From contig CM066031.1 of the NCBI GenBank assembly GCA_033557465.1, forward strand, positions 1,674,686,800 to 1,674,750,799: a stretch of DNA of 64,000 nucleotides. Reading direction: 5' to 3'. The stretch comes from Ichthyophis bannanicus. Lineage: Eukaryota; Chordata; Amphibia; Gymnophiona; Ichthyophiidae. The notes beneath the pieces are model-generated. The model saw nothing but the letters and a program-made list of their open reading frames with translations, ran no database searches and was not told the origin of the DNA. The translations under genes and the position numbers were made by a program. This document shows, in pieces, positions 30,101 through 39,555 of the stretch; position 1 is the stretch's first letter, and each line of letters begins with the position of its first letter.

Positions 30101-31425
30101 CATAAGATCCTCCTATCGAGACTCCAGGAAAAGGGCATCCAAGGCCTTGCTTGGGACTGGTGCAAATCATACCTTGAAGATCGTTGGCTACAGGTTCGCA
30201 TAGGCAACAATACTTCTGAGCCCTTCCGACAAAAGCAAGGAGTACCCCAAGGCTCATCATTATCTGCGCTGCTCTTTAATATATATATGCAGCCAATTTG
30301 TCAAATCACCAGAGTCTTTGGTGTATCCTGCTTATTATATGCAGACGACGTGCTGATCTACATACCGATTAACATCTCAAATCCTGACTACTCTGTGCTA
30401 ATCAATTGCTTCAATGCAATAACTGACTGGCTCATCAATCAGAACATGAAAATAAACTTCAAAAAAACCGAAGCCTTGATAGTCACAAGAAACAAATCTT
30501 TTTCTCCCCCACAGACCCTTAAAGTAAAAGACGCGGAGCTTCCAATTAAGTCCATTATAAGATATCTGGGTGTGTTACTTGATCAACATCTCGACCTCAA
30601 GGAGCACATAAAAAGCACTGTAAAACAAATCTACTACAAGATCAAAACACTACGTCATCTGAGACCCATGCTTGAGACCAAAGATTTCCATACAATCTTC
30701 CAAGCAATAGTCACACCTCTTTTTGACTATGCGAATATCATTCTTCATGGTCTCCCTAAGAATACATTAAGTCCACTACAAATGGCTATGAATGCTGCGG
30801 CCCGCATCTTATACGGAGCTTTAAAGAGAGATCATATAACTCCGATACTAATGGACTTACACTGGCTCCCGATAAACTGCAGAATACTATACAAAACCCT
30901 CCTCATCACTTTTAAGGCCATTAATAAAATTTCCCCTGCATCAATATCAATGCTCCTCATCAATGCACCAAACAACAGGTCCAGAAGATTAGTATCCGAA
31001 AATACACTAGCTACTCCCAGCAACTCCACAAAATGGACCCAGTTAACCACTAACAGAGCTTTTGTATCTTACGCCCCCAGGTGCTGGAACAATCTCCCCC
31101 CCCCCCCCCAGTATTAGATCAATTAGGGACATCAATCAATTCAGAAAGGCCATTAAGCACCACTTATTCACTCGGCACTTCCACCTACCTTAGCATCACA
31201 GCTATTTCTATCAATGCACTCTCTAACTATGAACATCCTTAATCTGCATTATTGTAAATAATAATTTGTGTAAATGTATATAGTTTTCCCCAGTTCAAAC
31301 CTAGTTCATACTTCCTGTTATCTGTAAACCTATTTCAGTTTCTCTGTCTAGGTAATTTATGTTCAATGTAAACCGCACTGATGATAAATAGCGCGGTATA
31401 TAAAAACTGTTAAATAAATAAATGT
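27150..31425 (+). mobile_element. L2 LINE copy B, almost intact
   Basis: A GC-rich leader (27170-27400) is followed by an untranslated stretch, a single pol frame with endonuclease and RT, and a 3' end reading GTAAACCGCACTGATGATAA, then GCGCGGTATATAAAAACTG and a TAAATAAATAAA tail. The tail agrees with many 3' fragments elsewhere in the window (14.77, 34.59, 44.4, 44.78, 47.0 kb). The 5' boundary is approximate. The coding part has one nonsense codon and a frame problem at a C run. Confidence 0.85.
28136..31117 (+). pseudogene. L2 pol: endonuclease and reverse transcriptase
   Basis: The ATG at 28136 opens a frame that runs to a TGA at 29423-29425 and then continues in the same frame to 31117. 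Endonuclease blocks: ALINARSIRNK, VTETWLSD, GGGVCIIAK, LIGDFNLTS and WSDHSLI, with the usual acidic and His residues. RT blocks: SIRPLLKNNKMD, QHGFREAHGVE, FLDISAAFDSVDHKILL, GVPQGSSLSALLFNIYM and LLYADDVLIY with the catalytic Asp pair. The C-terminal block is LHWLPINCRILYKTL. The last codons are shifted at a run of about 14 C near 31097. With one stop in about 990 codons this is the least damaged pol here. It would nick and copy L2 RNA at the target. Confidence 0.9.
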
Positions 31426-31764
31426 TTCTTCCTGCAAGAAATAACTGTGGTGATGTAAGTCCATTTTATTCTTTCCCCTAGAAGAGTTACATCCATTAAA
31501 CAAGCACTTTTCTCACCTTATTCCTGGTCAAGAGCAGGGATGGATGTTTCACCAACTAGGGCCAGATGTGCTTTTGCCATTCTGAAATCGCACCATGCTG
31601 TGTACCTCTTGCTATGCCTTCACCACACCCCCGAGCTACATGGATATTCTAATGCTGGGGACGTCTATATACCTAGCTTCTAAAATGGCTCCAGGGACAT
31701 TTCCATACTTGGCACTTCTAAGTGCCCATTTTCAGAGGTCCAGGTCATAAATAAGGTTTCTAAA
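31426..31764. other. Unassigned sequence
   Basis: Nothing recognisable between the L2 tail and the CR1 fragment. Confidence 0.35.
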
Positions 31765-32010
31765 ATACCCTTCATAATCTATCTGGATTTACAGAAAGCC
31801 TTTGACAAAGTACCTCATGAAAAACTCCTGAGGAAATAAAAAACAAGCTATGGGCTAGGTATTGCCCTATTGTGCATAAGGAACGGGTTAAGAAAGAAAA
31901 CAGAGTAGAGTTAAATCATCAAATTTCTCAATGGAGGAAGGTGAATATTGGAGCACCCCAGGGATCCATACAGGGACTGGTGCTTTTTAACATTTATAAA
32001 TGATATGGAA
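31765..32010 (+). pseudogene. CR1-C RT fragment, left part
   Basis: IIYLDLQKAFDKVPHEKLLR and then a GAPQGS-like block match the RT palm of CR1. It stops in the middle of the codons for NDME at the left end of DIRS-B and continues at 59776 in register. This is the outermost layer of the nest. Confidence 0.8.
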
Positions 32011-32540
32011 GGTAACATTTTACTTGCCAGATAATATCCTGTCCTTGAGTCTACTAGAACAGTCCAGACAAGTGGGTTGTGTTCCCCTACCAGCAGATTG
32101 GTGGACACAAAGAACCAATGAAAAGCCCAGGTTCAATGACATCACTGCCATGCCTCTATCCATCTCAGCCACGAGAGATCCCTTTAGCATCCATCCCAAA
32201 GCATATGGAAGAACATGGTAAGTCTCCCACAAACTCAATGTGGGCAACAATGAGTAATCAAACAGTAGAGAACTACAGTATACAGGAAAGCATAAAGAGA
32301 AGGCTGTCAGTAGAAGATGGACCTGCAGAGTCAAGGATATAAATCATAGTGGACCCCAGGGTACCACCGCAGAAGAATAGAGCAAACACAGTTCTAGGGT
32401 GCGGGCCTTGGAATGGTCTAGCAGGACTCGAAGAAAGGACATTATCTGCTAAGTAAAATATTACCTTCCATATTGCCCTTCCAGACAAGTGGAATGTACC
32501 AAAGCTATGCCTCCACTGGGTGGGAAGAAGACACAGTAGC
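32011..32540 (-). repeat. DIRS-B left terminal repeat and internal complementary region
   Basis: GACAAGTGGGTTGTGTTCCC and CTACCAGCAGATTGGTGGA near 32060 are the reverse complement of the right terminus at 59560-59772. Near 32410-32500, AGGACATTATCTGCTAAGTA and AATATTACCTTCC are the reverse complement of the first 40 bp of the left end. They are followed by TTCCAGACAAGTGG from the right end, forming the joined-ends region as in DIRS-A. Confidence 0.75.
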
Positions 32541-32617
32541 TTGCAAAACCTTAGAGCAGGGGATCCCAAAACCTGCTTCCCAGCCAGTCAGGTTTTCAGG
32601 ATATCCATAATGAATAT
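32541..32617. mobile_element. Palindromic MITE, left half
   Basis: CAGCCAGTCAGGTTTTCAGG, then ATATCCATAATGAATAT, is the reverse complement of the right arm at 49180-49230 (CATATTCATTGTGGATATCC, then ACTGGCTGGG). The Gmr1 LTR starts at once after AATAT. The other half resumes at 49119. Confidence 0.8.
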
Positions 32618-33473
32618 TGTAACATTGGACGCAGACATCCAGGTCACTTGTTCCACTGGTCTATTAAGCACTCCACTCTGGGTTTTCCAGTCCAGTCCAG
32701 AGTTTTGTATGAGTCCCCCAATCAGCAATTAACAGGAACACATCCCAGTTGTGGGAGTCCCTACTGAAGTCCAACACTAAGAACACTGTGCTTACCCCAG
32801 CACCAGTGCCATGTCGAGCCCTTACATCAAAAGTCACAAACAAAAGTAAACATCCACAGACAGTTCCATAGCAGCCCAAGAAAACTCCTCTTTATCTCCC
32901 TTGGAAGTCCTCAGGTAGGAAGCACTTGTCTTCCCATCTTTCTTCAGCAAACAATTTGGTTTTTCTTATGTTACCAGTGGTGTCGCTGAAACCCACAGCT
33001 CTAGCAGCTGTGGCAGCAGCCCTCCCTTCCTTCCGGTTTTATTTTACTCGCTTGAACTTCCCCACGGGCTGCTTCAATAACTGCTTCAAGAGCAAAGTAC
33101 ATCCATAGGTTCAGAAGAATCTTGTTCCCCACATTCCACAGGTTGTTCCTGATCTGCTCCTCCTTCTCCCCCAGTCTGAAGCCCAGAGACATTTTCACAA
33201 GCAGGGACAGGCAACCTCTCCCCCTTCCAGCCGTCTTTTGGTGCTAGGGAGTATTGCCTGGTAAGCCAAGGATACTGGGCTTGATCAGAAACTTGATGTG
33301 TCCTAGCGGACTGGCTTAGTCCCTTCGAAGTTGGTATCATAGCTGGAGCCTTCCTCCTTTCTTCAGGTCAGGCCAAATTTTGGTCAGATCTGCAGGATCT
33401 AGGCTTTCCCTGTGGCTGCAAATGTTCCTGCACAAAAGGATTCTCTCCTCGAATTTTTCCAAGCTGATCACCA
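32618..33473 (-). repeat. Gmr1 3' LTR
   Basis: About 0.86 kb, starting TGTAACATTGG and ending GATCACCA on the plus strand. It matches the right LTR throughout, with small indels and scattered substitutions (for example TCCAGTCCAGAGTTTT in both). Confidence 0.9.
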
Positions 33474-34330
33474 CCCTCCCCCTCCCCCATCTCAAGACAT
33501 TGCGATGCACCGGATTATCTTCTACATCTTCTGGTGGGTCTGCAATTCTGGAGAGAGCATCTGCATTTCCTAGCAGCGTCCCTATCCTATGCTCCACTTG
33601 ATAGTTATATCCTTATAGGGCCAGGTACCACCTACTGAGTCTGGAATTATTGTTCCGCATGTGGTTGAACCATTTCAAGGGGGCCTAATCAGTTACAGAA
33701 ACATGACGGCAGAAAAAGACCACATGGCCTATCTAGTCTGCCCTTCCATATCAACTACAATAGTCCCCCTTTATATCTCTAGAGATCCTCTGTGTTTGTC
33801 CCATGCTTTTTTGAATTCAGATACTGTCCTTGTATCCACCACCTCCACTGAGAGACTATTCCACACATCTACCACTCTTTCCATAAAGAAATATTTCTGT
33901 ATATTATTCTTGAGTCTGTCTCCTTTTACTCTCATCCTATGTTCCATTGTAACAGAACTTGTCTTCATTTAGAGTGAAGGTTCAGCCCTTTAAATAATAC
34001 TTAAGGGCCTCTATAGCCCCTTTAATGGCCAAACACTCCTCCTCTATAGTGGTATAATTTTTCTTAGGGGGCACTAGCTTTCTGCTTATATACAGAACAG
34101 GATGTTCTTCCCCCTTATGCTCTTGGGACAGAATGGCCCCCAGACTTTTTTCAAAAGCATCCATTTGTAATATAAACGTTTGGTGAAATCTTCACTACAC
34201 AGACTATTTTGTAGGTTTGCTAAGGCAGCCTCCTCTAACTCAGACCATCGTAGTTGGTTCGGTCTGTTCTTCAACATGTCAGTGAGGAGGCCAGATTTCT
34301 CCACAAACTTAGGAAAACAAATGCCTGTAA
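33340..34330 (-). pseudogene. Gmr1 RNase H region
   Basis: Minus-strand blocks in order: LRWSELEEAALANLQNSLC (RT thumb to RNase H linker), HPVLYISRKLVPPKKNY, TIEEECLAIKGAIEALKYYL (the Glu-rich helix), and, after an inserted LINE end, HRIGTLLGNADALSRIAD with the final Asp. This is the Ty3/Gypsy RNase H, which removes the RNA strand during copying. It runs into the 3' LTR. The first catalytic Asp segment is decayed. Confidence 0.8.
33674..33975 (-). mobile_element. CR1-like LINE 3' end inserted in Gmr1 RNase H
   Basis: The minus-strand frame ending at 33771 reads NIQKYFFMERVVDVWNSLS then SEFKKAWDKHRG, the C-terminal tail of CR1-type pol. The plus-strand left end GAAACATGACGGCAGAAAAA, then CTAGTCTGCCC, is a LINE 3' tail of a subfamily other than CR1-A, -D and -E. 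The RNase H of Gmr1 continues on both sides. Confidence 0.75.
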
Positions 34331-35666
34331 TATCCCACTAATCCCAGGAAACCCCTCAACTGCTTTTTGGTCTTTGGTTGGGGAAATTCCAAGATGCTCT
34401 GCCTCTTATAGAGTAAAGGTTTTATTCTTTCTTTCCCACTAAATACTCCAAATACTTTACCTCTCGCCAGACGACTACGCACTTGCGAGGATTTAGGGTG
34501 AGCCCTGCCCTCCTTAATGACGCCAAGATGGCCCTTACTCTAGGGATGTGGGTTTTCCAGTCTGGGCTGAAGATGACAATGTCATTTACTTATTTAGTAA
34601 CTTTTTTATACCGCTGTATCTACCAGTCACAGCGGTTTACATGGAACAAAAGAATAAGTAACTTACATCGAACATAGGGAACAATAAATAATTTAACTGA
34701 GTATAACATAACTACAGTATTTACACAGAGCTGAATTGGTGCTGCATGAGATAGATATGAGGATGTGACGTGAGGGTGACTAAGAGTCTATGCCAAAGTG
34801 TTCCATAAAGAGGGAGGTTTTTAGCTTGCGCCAGAATTTGCCTAGTCTGTGAGGGCTCAGATTTCTGGGGTGAGGGAGTTCCAAATGAGCGGTGTATAGT
34901 AAGAGAAGGCTCTGTTATCAATGGTGTTGGAGTGGATGAAAGAAGATGGAATCAAGAGGAGGTTGTGGTTGGAGGACCATGTTGATCTGTGTTGAGAGGA
35001 TGTTGAAGAAGGGGGTAAAGAGGTGGTGCTGAGAGGTGGTGAATGGTCTTGAATTTGGTTAGTGTGACTTTATATTTGATCCTCATGTGGATGGGCAGCC
35101 AGTTTAGTTGTTTCAGAGTGGGGGTGATGTGCTCCATGTCATTCATGTATGCCACCGCATACTCTTGATGGCATCAGAGGATGTGATTGAGGAGTCTGAC
35201 AGGTAGCAGAGGTCCCATTAAGGCCAAAGGGCATTCGGCGAAACTGATATAACCCTATCGGGATGCTAAAGGGTCTTTTGAAACGGGATTCCTTGGTTAG
35301 GGGAATCTGCCAGCACCCTTTAGTGAGGTTGAGGGTGGTCAAATATTGTGCTTGCCCTAACCTATCTAAGAGTTCATCAGCCCGAGGCATGGGATACGCA
35401 TCGAAGGTTGAGATGGCATTAACCTGATTGAAATCAATGTAGAATCATTGTGTGCCATTTGGTTTTGGCACTAGCACAATGGGAATAGACCAAGGACTTT
35501 TAGATTCTTCGACCACCCCAAATTTCTCCATTTCCCGGACCTGATTAATAACCTCTTGTCTTTTGGCCTCGGGTAACCTGTAAGGTTGTTGTCTCACAAT
35601 TTTCCCGGATACTGTATATATTTCATGGGTGATAAGGTGGGTTTCGCCTGGGGCTGACATTAACAT
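34331..35666 (-). pseudogene. Gmr1 reverse transcriptase, split by an L2 fragment
   Basis: From right to left: QQPYRLPEAKRQEVINQVRE, VVEESKSPWSIPIVLVPKP, then LNLTKGCWQIPLTKES (the first Asp of DLTKG is Asn here), QFRRMPFGL, AYMND (normally Y-x-DD, here Asn replaces the first Asp), and, left of the L2 insertion, IVIFSPDW and LRGFLGLVGYYRHL-like text. Two catalytic Asp positions are therefore changed, so the enzyme is dead even without the frameshifts. RT lies downstream of integrase on this strand. Confidence 0.82.
34579..35143 (-). mobile_element. L2 3' fragment with 8-bp duplication, inserted in Gmr1 RT
   Basis: The minus strand encodes an L2 pol end (HITPTLKQLNWLPIHMRIKY), and the left end has the TATACCGCTGT tail text. 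ATGTCATT at 34579-34586 and 35136-35143 flanks it. The insertion falls inside the AYMND active-site segment of the Gmr1 RT. Confidence 0.85.
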
Positions 35667-35859
35667 GTCCTATAAATTCTCTAACAACTCTGATAAGTCT
35701 GCCTATTGTTTGGGACTCAGACTCACTCCTATAAGAGGCTTCTCCTTTTCATAAAAATCACTAACTTTGGGACCCAAATCTTCCCCATCCTTGTCTTCTA
35801 CAGAGGCGGACAGAGCCTGCCTCTCATGCCATGGTTTTAGCACATTGATGTGGTAAATT

Positions 35860-35968
35860 TGTTTCTGGCCCTTTTTGATTATTGTCCCCCTCCCCTTTTA
35901 TGTTAAACCACTTTGACCCGATGAAAAGCAGGATATAAATGCAGTTAAATAAAATAAAATAAAATAAA
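35860..35968 (+). mobile_element. Short L2-like 3' tail
   Basis: ACCACTTTGACCCGATGAAA, then GCAGGATATAAATGCAGTTA and a run of AAATA units, resembles a LINE/SINE 3' end of the L2 kind. It lies between the RT and integrase parts of Gmr1. Confidence 0.55.
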
Positions 35969-36478
35969 TTTATTCACTAGCTCATAAGTGCAGGACCCCA
36001 CCCATCTATTTACAGTCATAGGTCCTCTCCACTTAGATGTACATTTGTGGGGGTTGTCTGAGATCATTACAGGCACTTTGTCACCCTCCTCCAGACTTCT
36101 AGGCTGTACATTGCAGTCATAATATTTCTTTTGCTGCTCTTGATTTTGTCTCAGATGTTCCTGAGCCTATTTAGAAATTCTACTTACCCTCCCTTTTAGG
36201 TCCTTAAGAAAGGCTGGTATGGCTTGAGGATCCCTCTCTGGATCTACCCACTTTTCCTTTAGTATATCAAGAATTCCTCTAGGAGAATGTCCATACAATA
36301 ATTCGAGGTGTGAGAGACCCAACAAGGTCTGGATACCCTCACGATAAGCATAAAGCATGAAGGATGGCAACTGATCCCATTCATTTAACCCTCATCTTAG
36401 CATTGCTTTCAGGGTTTTGTTAAACCTCTCTACCAAACCATTTGTTTGTGGGTGGTAGGCAGAGGTCTTGATATGGCT
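35969..36478 (-). pseudogene. Gmr1 integrase, C-terminal part
   Basis: The minus-strand text beginning at the PLE junction reads HIKTSAYHPQTNGLVERFN, which holds the catalytic Glu, then KTLKAML. Next comes the frame 36370-36167 with LPSFMLYAYREGIQTLLGLS and ELLYGHSPRGILDILKEKW, the typical end of the core in this group. It continues the integrase from 45552. It joins viral-type LTR element DNA to the host chromosome. Confidence 0.82.
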
Positions 36479-36580
36479 TATCTCAAATGCCTAGAAACAC
36501 ACTCCACCTGCAGTCCAAGGAACAAACACACAAAAGCAGGCGAAGGAACCCTTGGAGGAAAAACCAACTTCATTATATGG

Positions 36581-36625
36581 TCGCCCTACACATGTTTCGG
36601 CCAACTGGCCTTCATCAGAGGACAA
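36581..36625 (-). ncRNA. Hammerhead ribozyme motif, left end of the PLE block
   Basis: On the minus strand: CTGATGA, then A and the stem GGCC-AGTT-GGCC, then GAAAC, ATGT, GTA. The outer strands TTGTCCT and GGGCGA can pair to form stem I with one bulged U. This matches the type I hammerhead core (CUGAUGA, stem II, GAAA, short stem III, cleavage after GUA). The core is undamaged. It differs from the right copy at three positions, all in stem I or the loop of stem III. Confidence 0.75.
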
Positions 36626-37057
36626 TGACCACTAAAATAAAAACATAAATAATTATCAAAAGGCATAAATAATTGTCAAACATTGTTGTAAAAGCAGAGC
36701 ATAGGTGAACCAAAAAACATAAATATAATAATAAAGAAATTTTAAGACTGTAACAAAAAGGCTTAAAAAACAGATAGTATAGAACTAGGGACATCATAGA
36801 ATTCATAAGGACATCTATATATGTGCGATAATGTTCTGTTTAAAAAGATGAACATGAGCTCAGTAAAAATAATTTTAAGAAAAAGTATAAAGGAAATATA
36901 ATTGTGCACGCACCAAAAGATAATTATATATGGTCAAAACCAAGGATCATGCGAAGAAAATTATCACACTGAAAGCAAAACATAAATATATTAAATAGTA
37001 ACAACGATAATCACATACAATATTCATAGGGAAAGCACTTTGGAAAAGAGAAGGGCA
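36626..37057 (-). repeat. PLE terminal repeat, left copy
   Basis: AT-rich, with CACATATATAGATGTCC-type text (reverse complement near 36815) also found at 45215. It is cut at 37057 by the 3' end of CR1-D. Confidence 0.8.
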
Positions 37058-37605
37058 TACTGAACATAAGAACATAAGATATGCCATACTTGGTTAGACT
37101 AAGGTCCATCAAGCCCAGTATCCTGTTTCCAACAGTGGCCAATCTAGGTCATAAGTACCTAGCAGTTTCCCCAAAAGACACAGGTTCCACAATGCTTGTA
37201 TTGGGTCAATCAGTGATATCCTGGGTCCCTTTTAATAATGGTTTAAGGACCTTTCCTCCAGGAACCTGTCCAAATCTTTTTTAAACCCAGTTACACTAAA
37301 AGCTTTTACTATACCTTCCAGTAACGCATTCCAGAGTTTGATTACACGTTGAGTGAAAAAATATTTTCTCTTATTAGTCTTAAATAGGTTACCCTGTAGT
37401 TTCCTTACATGTTCCCTAGTCTTTCTATATTTTGATTACATAAACAATCGATCTATGTTTACCTGTTCCACTCCATTCATTCATTTATAGACCTCTATCA
37501 TATATTCCCTCAGCCGTCTCTTTTCCAGGTTGAAGAGCCCTATTCTTATTAGCCTCTCTTATAAGGGGTATCCTTCCATCCCCTTTACCATTTTGGTGGC
37601 TCTTT

Positions 37606-39156
37606 TCTGTACCTTTTCTTTTTTTTTTTTTTTTATATTTTACAACATTTCACAATATATCAAGAAAGTACAAACATTCCTGAAGAAGAAACAGGAAAAA
37701 CTCCAAGAAATAAAACATGAAGCAACTGGAAGACCCAGACCAAGTAATCCAAAAAAAAAAGTTTTCCACCCTAGCCCACAAAGGAGGTGGAGGAGCCAAA
37801 CCATCATTAACCAGAGATGATAAGAAAAAGGAAAAAGGGCAAATGCTACACTAGAATACACTTTATGAGATAGCTGGAGAGTCTCCAACCGAGGGCTCCA
37901 AACGTTTAGCAGTAATGAAAGCTAACAGTTGGGACGGTTCGTAAAAAACAAAGAAACTGAATGCAACTTAACTAAGCATTTACAAGGATGTTTAAGAAAA
38001 AACAAACCGCCCAACTGTAAAATACCTTGGCGCAACAAAAGAAATTCTTTTCTACGTTTCTGAGTAGTTCTAGCCAAATCAGGATAAATCCTAACTAACA
38101 AACCTCGAAAGGGTACATTCCTTTTCCTGAAAAAAAGCTTCAATAGCCATTCCCTATCGGATAGGAGAGCGAAAGTTATCAGTAAAGTAGAAGGAACAGG
38201 ATCTTCACTCTTGGAACTCTCTAACATTTCAGTAACATTTAAGATATTAACTTGGTTCTGAGAACGACCCATCAAAGCATCCCCAGCAGTAGGATCAACC
38301 AATGTCATCTTAGCCTTAGGTAGATAATATGCCCTAACCAGAGGTGGGATTAAATCAGATGATACCCCCAAAACTTCCATTAAGTATAACCGAAACATTT
38401 CTACAGGTGAAACAGACATTATCCTAGGGAAATTAATTAATCTAAGATTATTCAACCTAAAAGAATTGTCCAACTGTTCCAACTTAGTCTGAATTGAGAG
38501 AAAAGATTTCTTAAAGTCATCCGTTTGTTCTTCCAGACCCTCCACCTTCTGTTGCACTGCGATAACTTCAGAATGTAAACCAGAAACTCTTTGCTGCAAA
38601 GCGTCCACAGTTGAGCCACTTTCTGCAACTTTCCGTTCCAAGGAAGATACCTTAGGGACAATCGCTTCCCCCAGAGAGAGAATAGCCTGCCAAATGGTCT
38701 CTAGAGTAAAAATCTCAGGACGCTTCAAGGTAAATTGCCGTTGGGTTAAAGAAACCTCAAAATCCTCTTCCACAACTGCCCGACGCTGTTGCCCTCGATT
38801 CACAGCAAAATGCTGATCCTTAGGCTCTCCTTGACTCGGCACCGAAGCTGTTACAGACTCGCCCAGCCCGACGACTGGCTGCATACAAGCCTGCCGCCCC
38901 ACAGATCCTGATCCATCCGAGCCACCGGAGACCACCACCTTCGGGATAGCGCAAAGCTCCAGGAAACCTGCTGGTAAGGGCTGCCCTCGAGTCATTTTCG
39001 GAGCCGGGCTCTCAGGGGAGAGAGATATACCGGAAACAGACGCCGAGCCACCCGACTCCGGCGTTCTGTCAGCCCGGAGCTCATCCCCTTCTCCTTCTAG
39101 TGCACGCTGAGACCGCAACACGAAAGAGTCCATAGGATCCGATCTGTACCTTTTCT
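37606..39156 (-). mobile_element. ORF1-only L1 element (HAL1-like) with 14-bp target duplication
   Basis: The flanks TCTGTACCTTTTCT at 37606-37619 and 39143-39156 are identical. Between them lie a poly(A) tail (T run from 37620), a short 3' region, one intact ORF1, and only 9 bases before its start codon. No ORF2 is present. This is the layout of a half-L1: an RNA carrying ORF1 alone, copied by an L1 enzyme. A perfect duplication, a clean tail and an open frame point to a recent insertion into CR1-D. Confidence 0.88.
37922..39133 (-). CDS. L1-type ORF1 protein
   Basis: An unbroken frame of 403 codons from the ATG at 39133. Residues 1-130 are low-complexity, Ser/Gly-rich. Residues about 140-220 form a heptad-rich coiled coil (SSLERKVAESGSTVDALQQR, KVEGLEEQTDDFKKS). 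Next is an RRM-like domain (NNLRLINFPRIMSVSPVEMF). The C-terminal domain (VRIYPDLARTTQKRRKEFLL, ILQLGGLFFLKHPCKC) has the YPDLA-x-x-T-x-x-R-R pattern of L1/Tx1-type ORF1 proteins. Such proteins form trimers that coat element RNA and act as chaperones. It is full length for the family and the only intact structural gene in the nested region. Confidence 0.88.
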   Translation of the reverse strand: MDSFVLRSQRALEGEGDELRADRTPESGGSASVSGISLSPESPAPKMTRGQPLPAGFLELCAIPKVVVSGGSDGSGSVGRQACMQPVVGLGESVTASVPSQGEPKDQHFAVNRGQQRRAVVEEDFEVSLTQRQFTLKRPEIFTLETIWQAILSLGEAIVPKVSSLERKVAESGSTVDALQQRVSGLHSEVIAVQQKVEGLEEQTDDFKKSFLSIQTKLEQLDNSFRLNNLRLINFPRIMSVSPVEMFRLYLMEVLGVSSDLIPPLVRAYYLPKAKMTLVDPTAGDALMGRSQNQVNILNVTEMLESSKSEDPVPSTLLITFALLSDREWLLKLFFRKRNVPFRGLLVRIYPDLARTTQKRRKEFLLLRQGILQLGGLFFLKHPCKCLVKLHSVSLFFTNRPNC

Positions 39157-39555
39157 AATAACGCTATATCCTTTTTAAGATACAGCGAACAGAACTGCAC
39201 ACAATATTCAAGGTGCGTCACACCATGCAAAGATACAGAGGCATTATAATATCCTTTGTTTTATTTTCCATTCCTTACTTTATGATACCTAGCATTCTAT
39301 TTGTTCTTTTGGCTGCTACTGCACACTGGGCGGAGGGTTTTAACATGTTATTCACGATGATGCCTAAATCTTTTTCCTGGATGGTGGTTCCTAATGTGGA
39401 ACCTTGCATCATGTAACCATAGTTTGAGTTTTTCTTCCCTAAGTGCTTTGTACTTGTCCACATTAAATTTTATCTGCCATTTCGATGCCCAGTCTTCCAA
39501 TTTATCAAGATCCTCTTGCAATTTTCCACAATCCTCATGGGTTTTGTTGTTGTTG

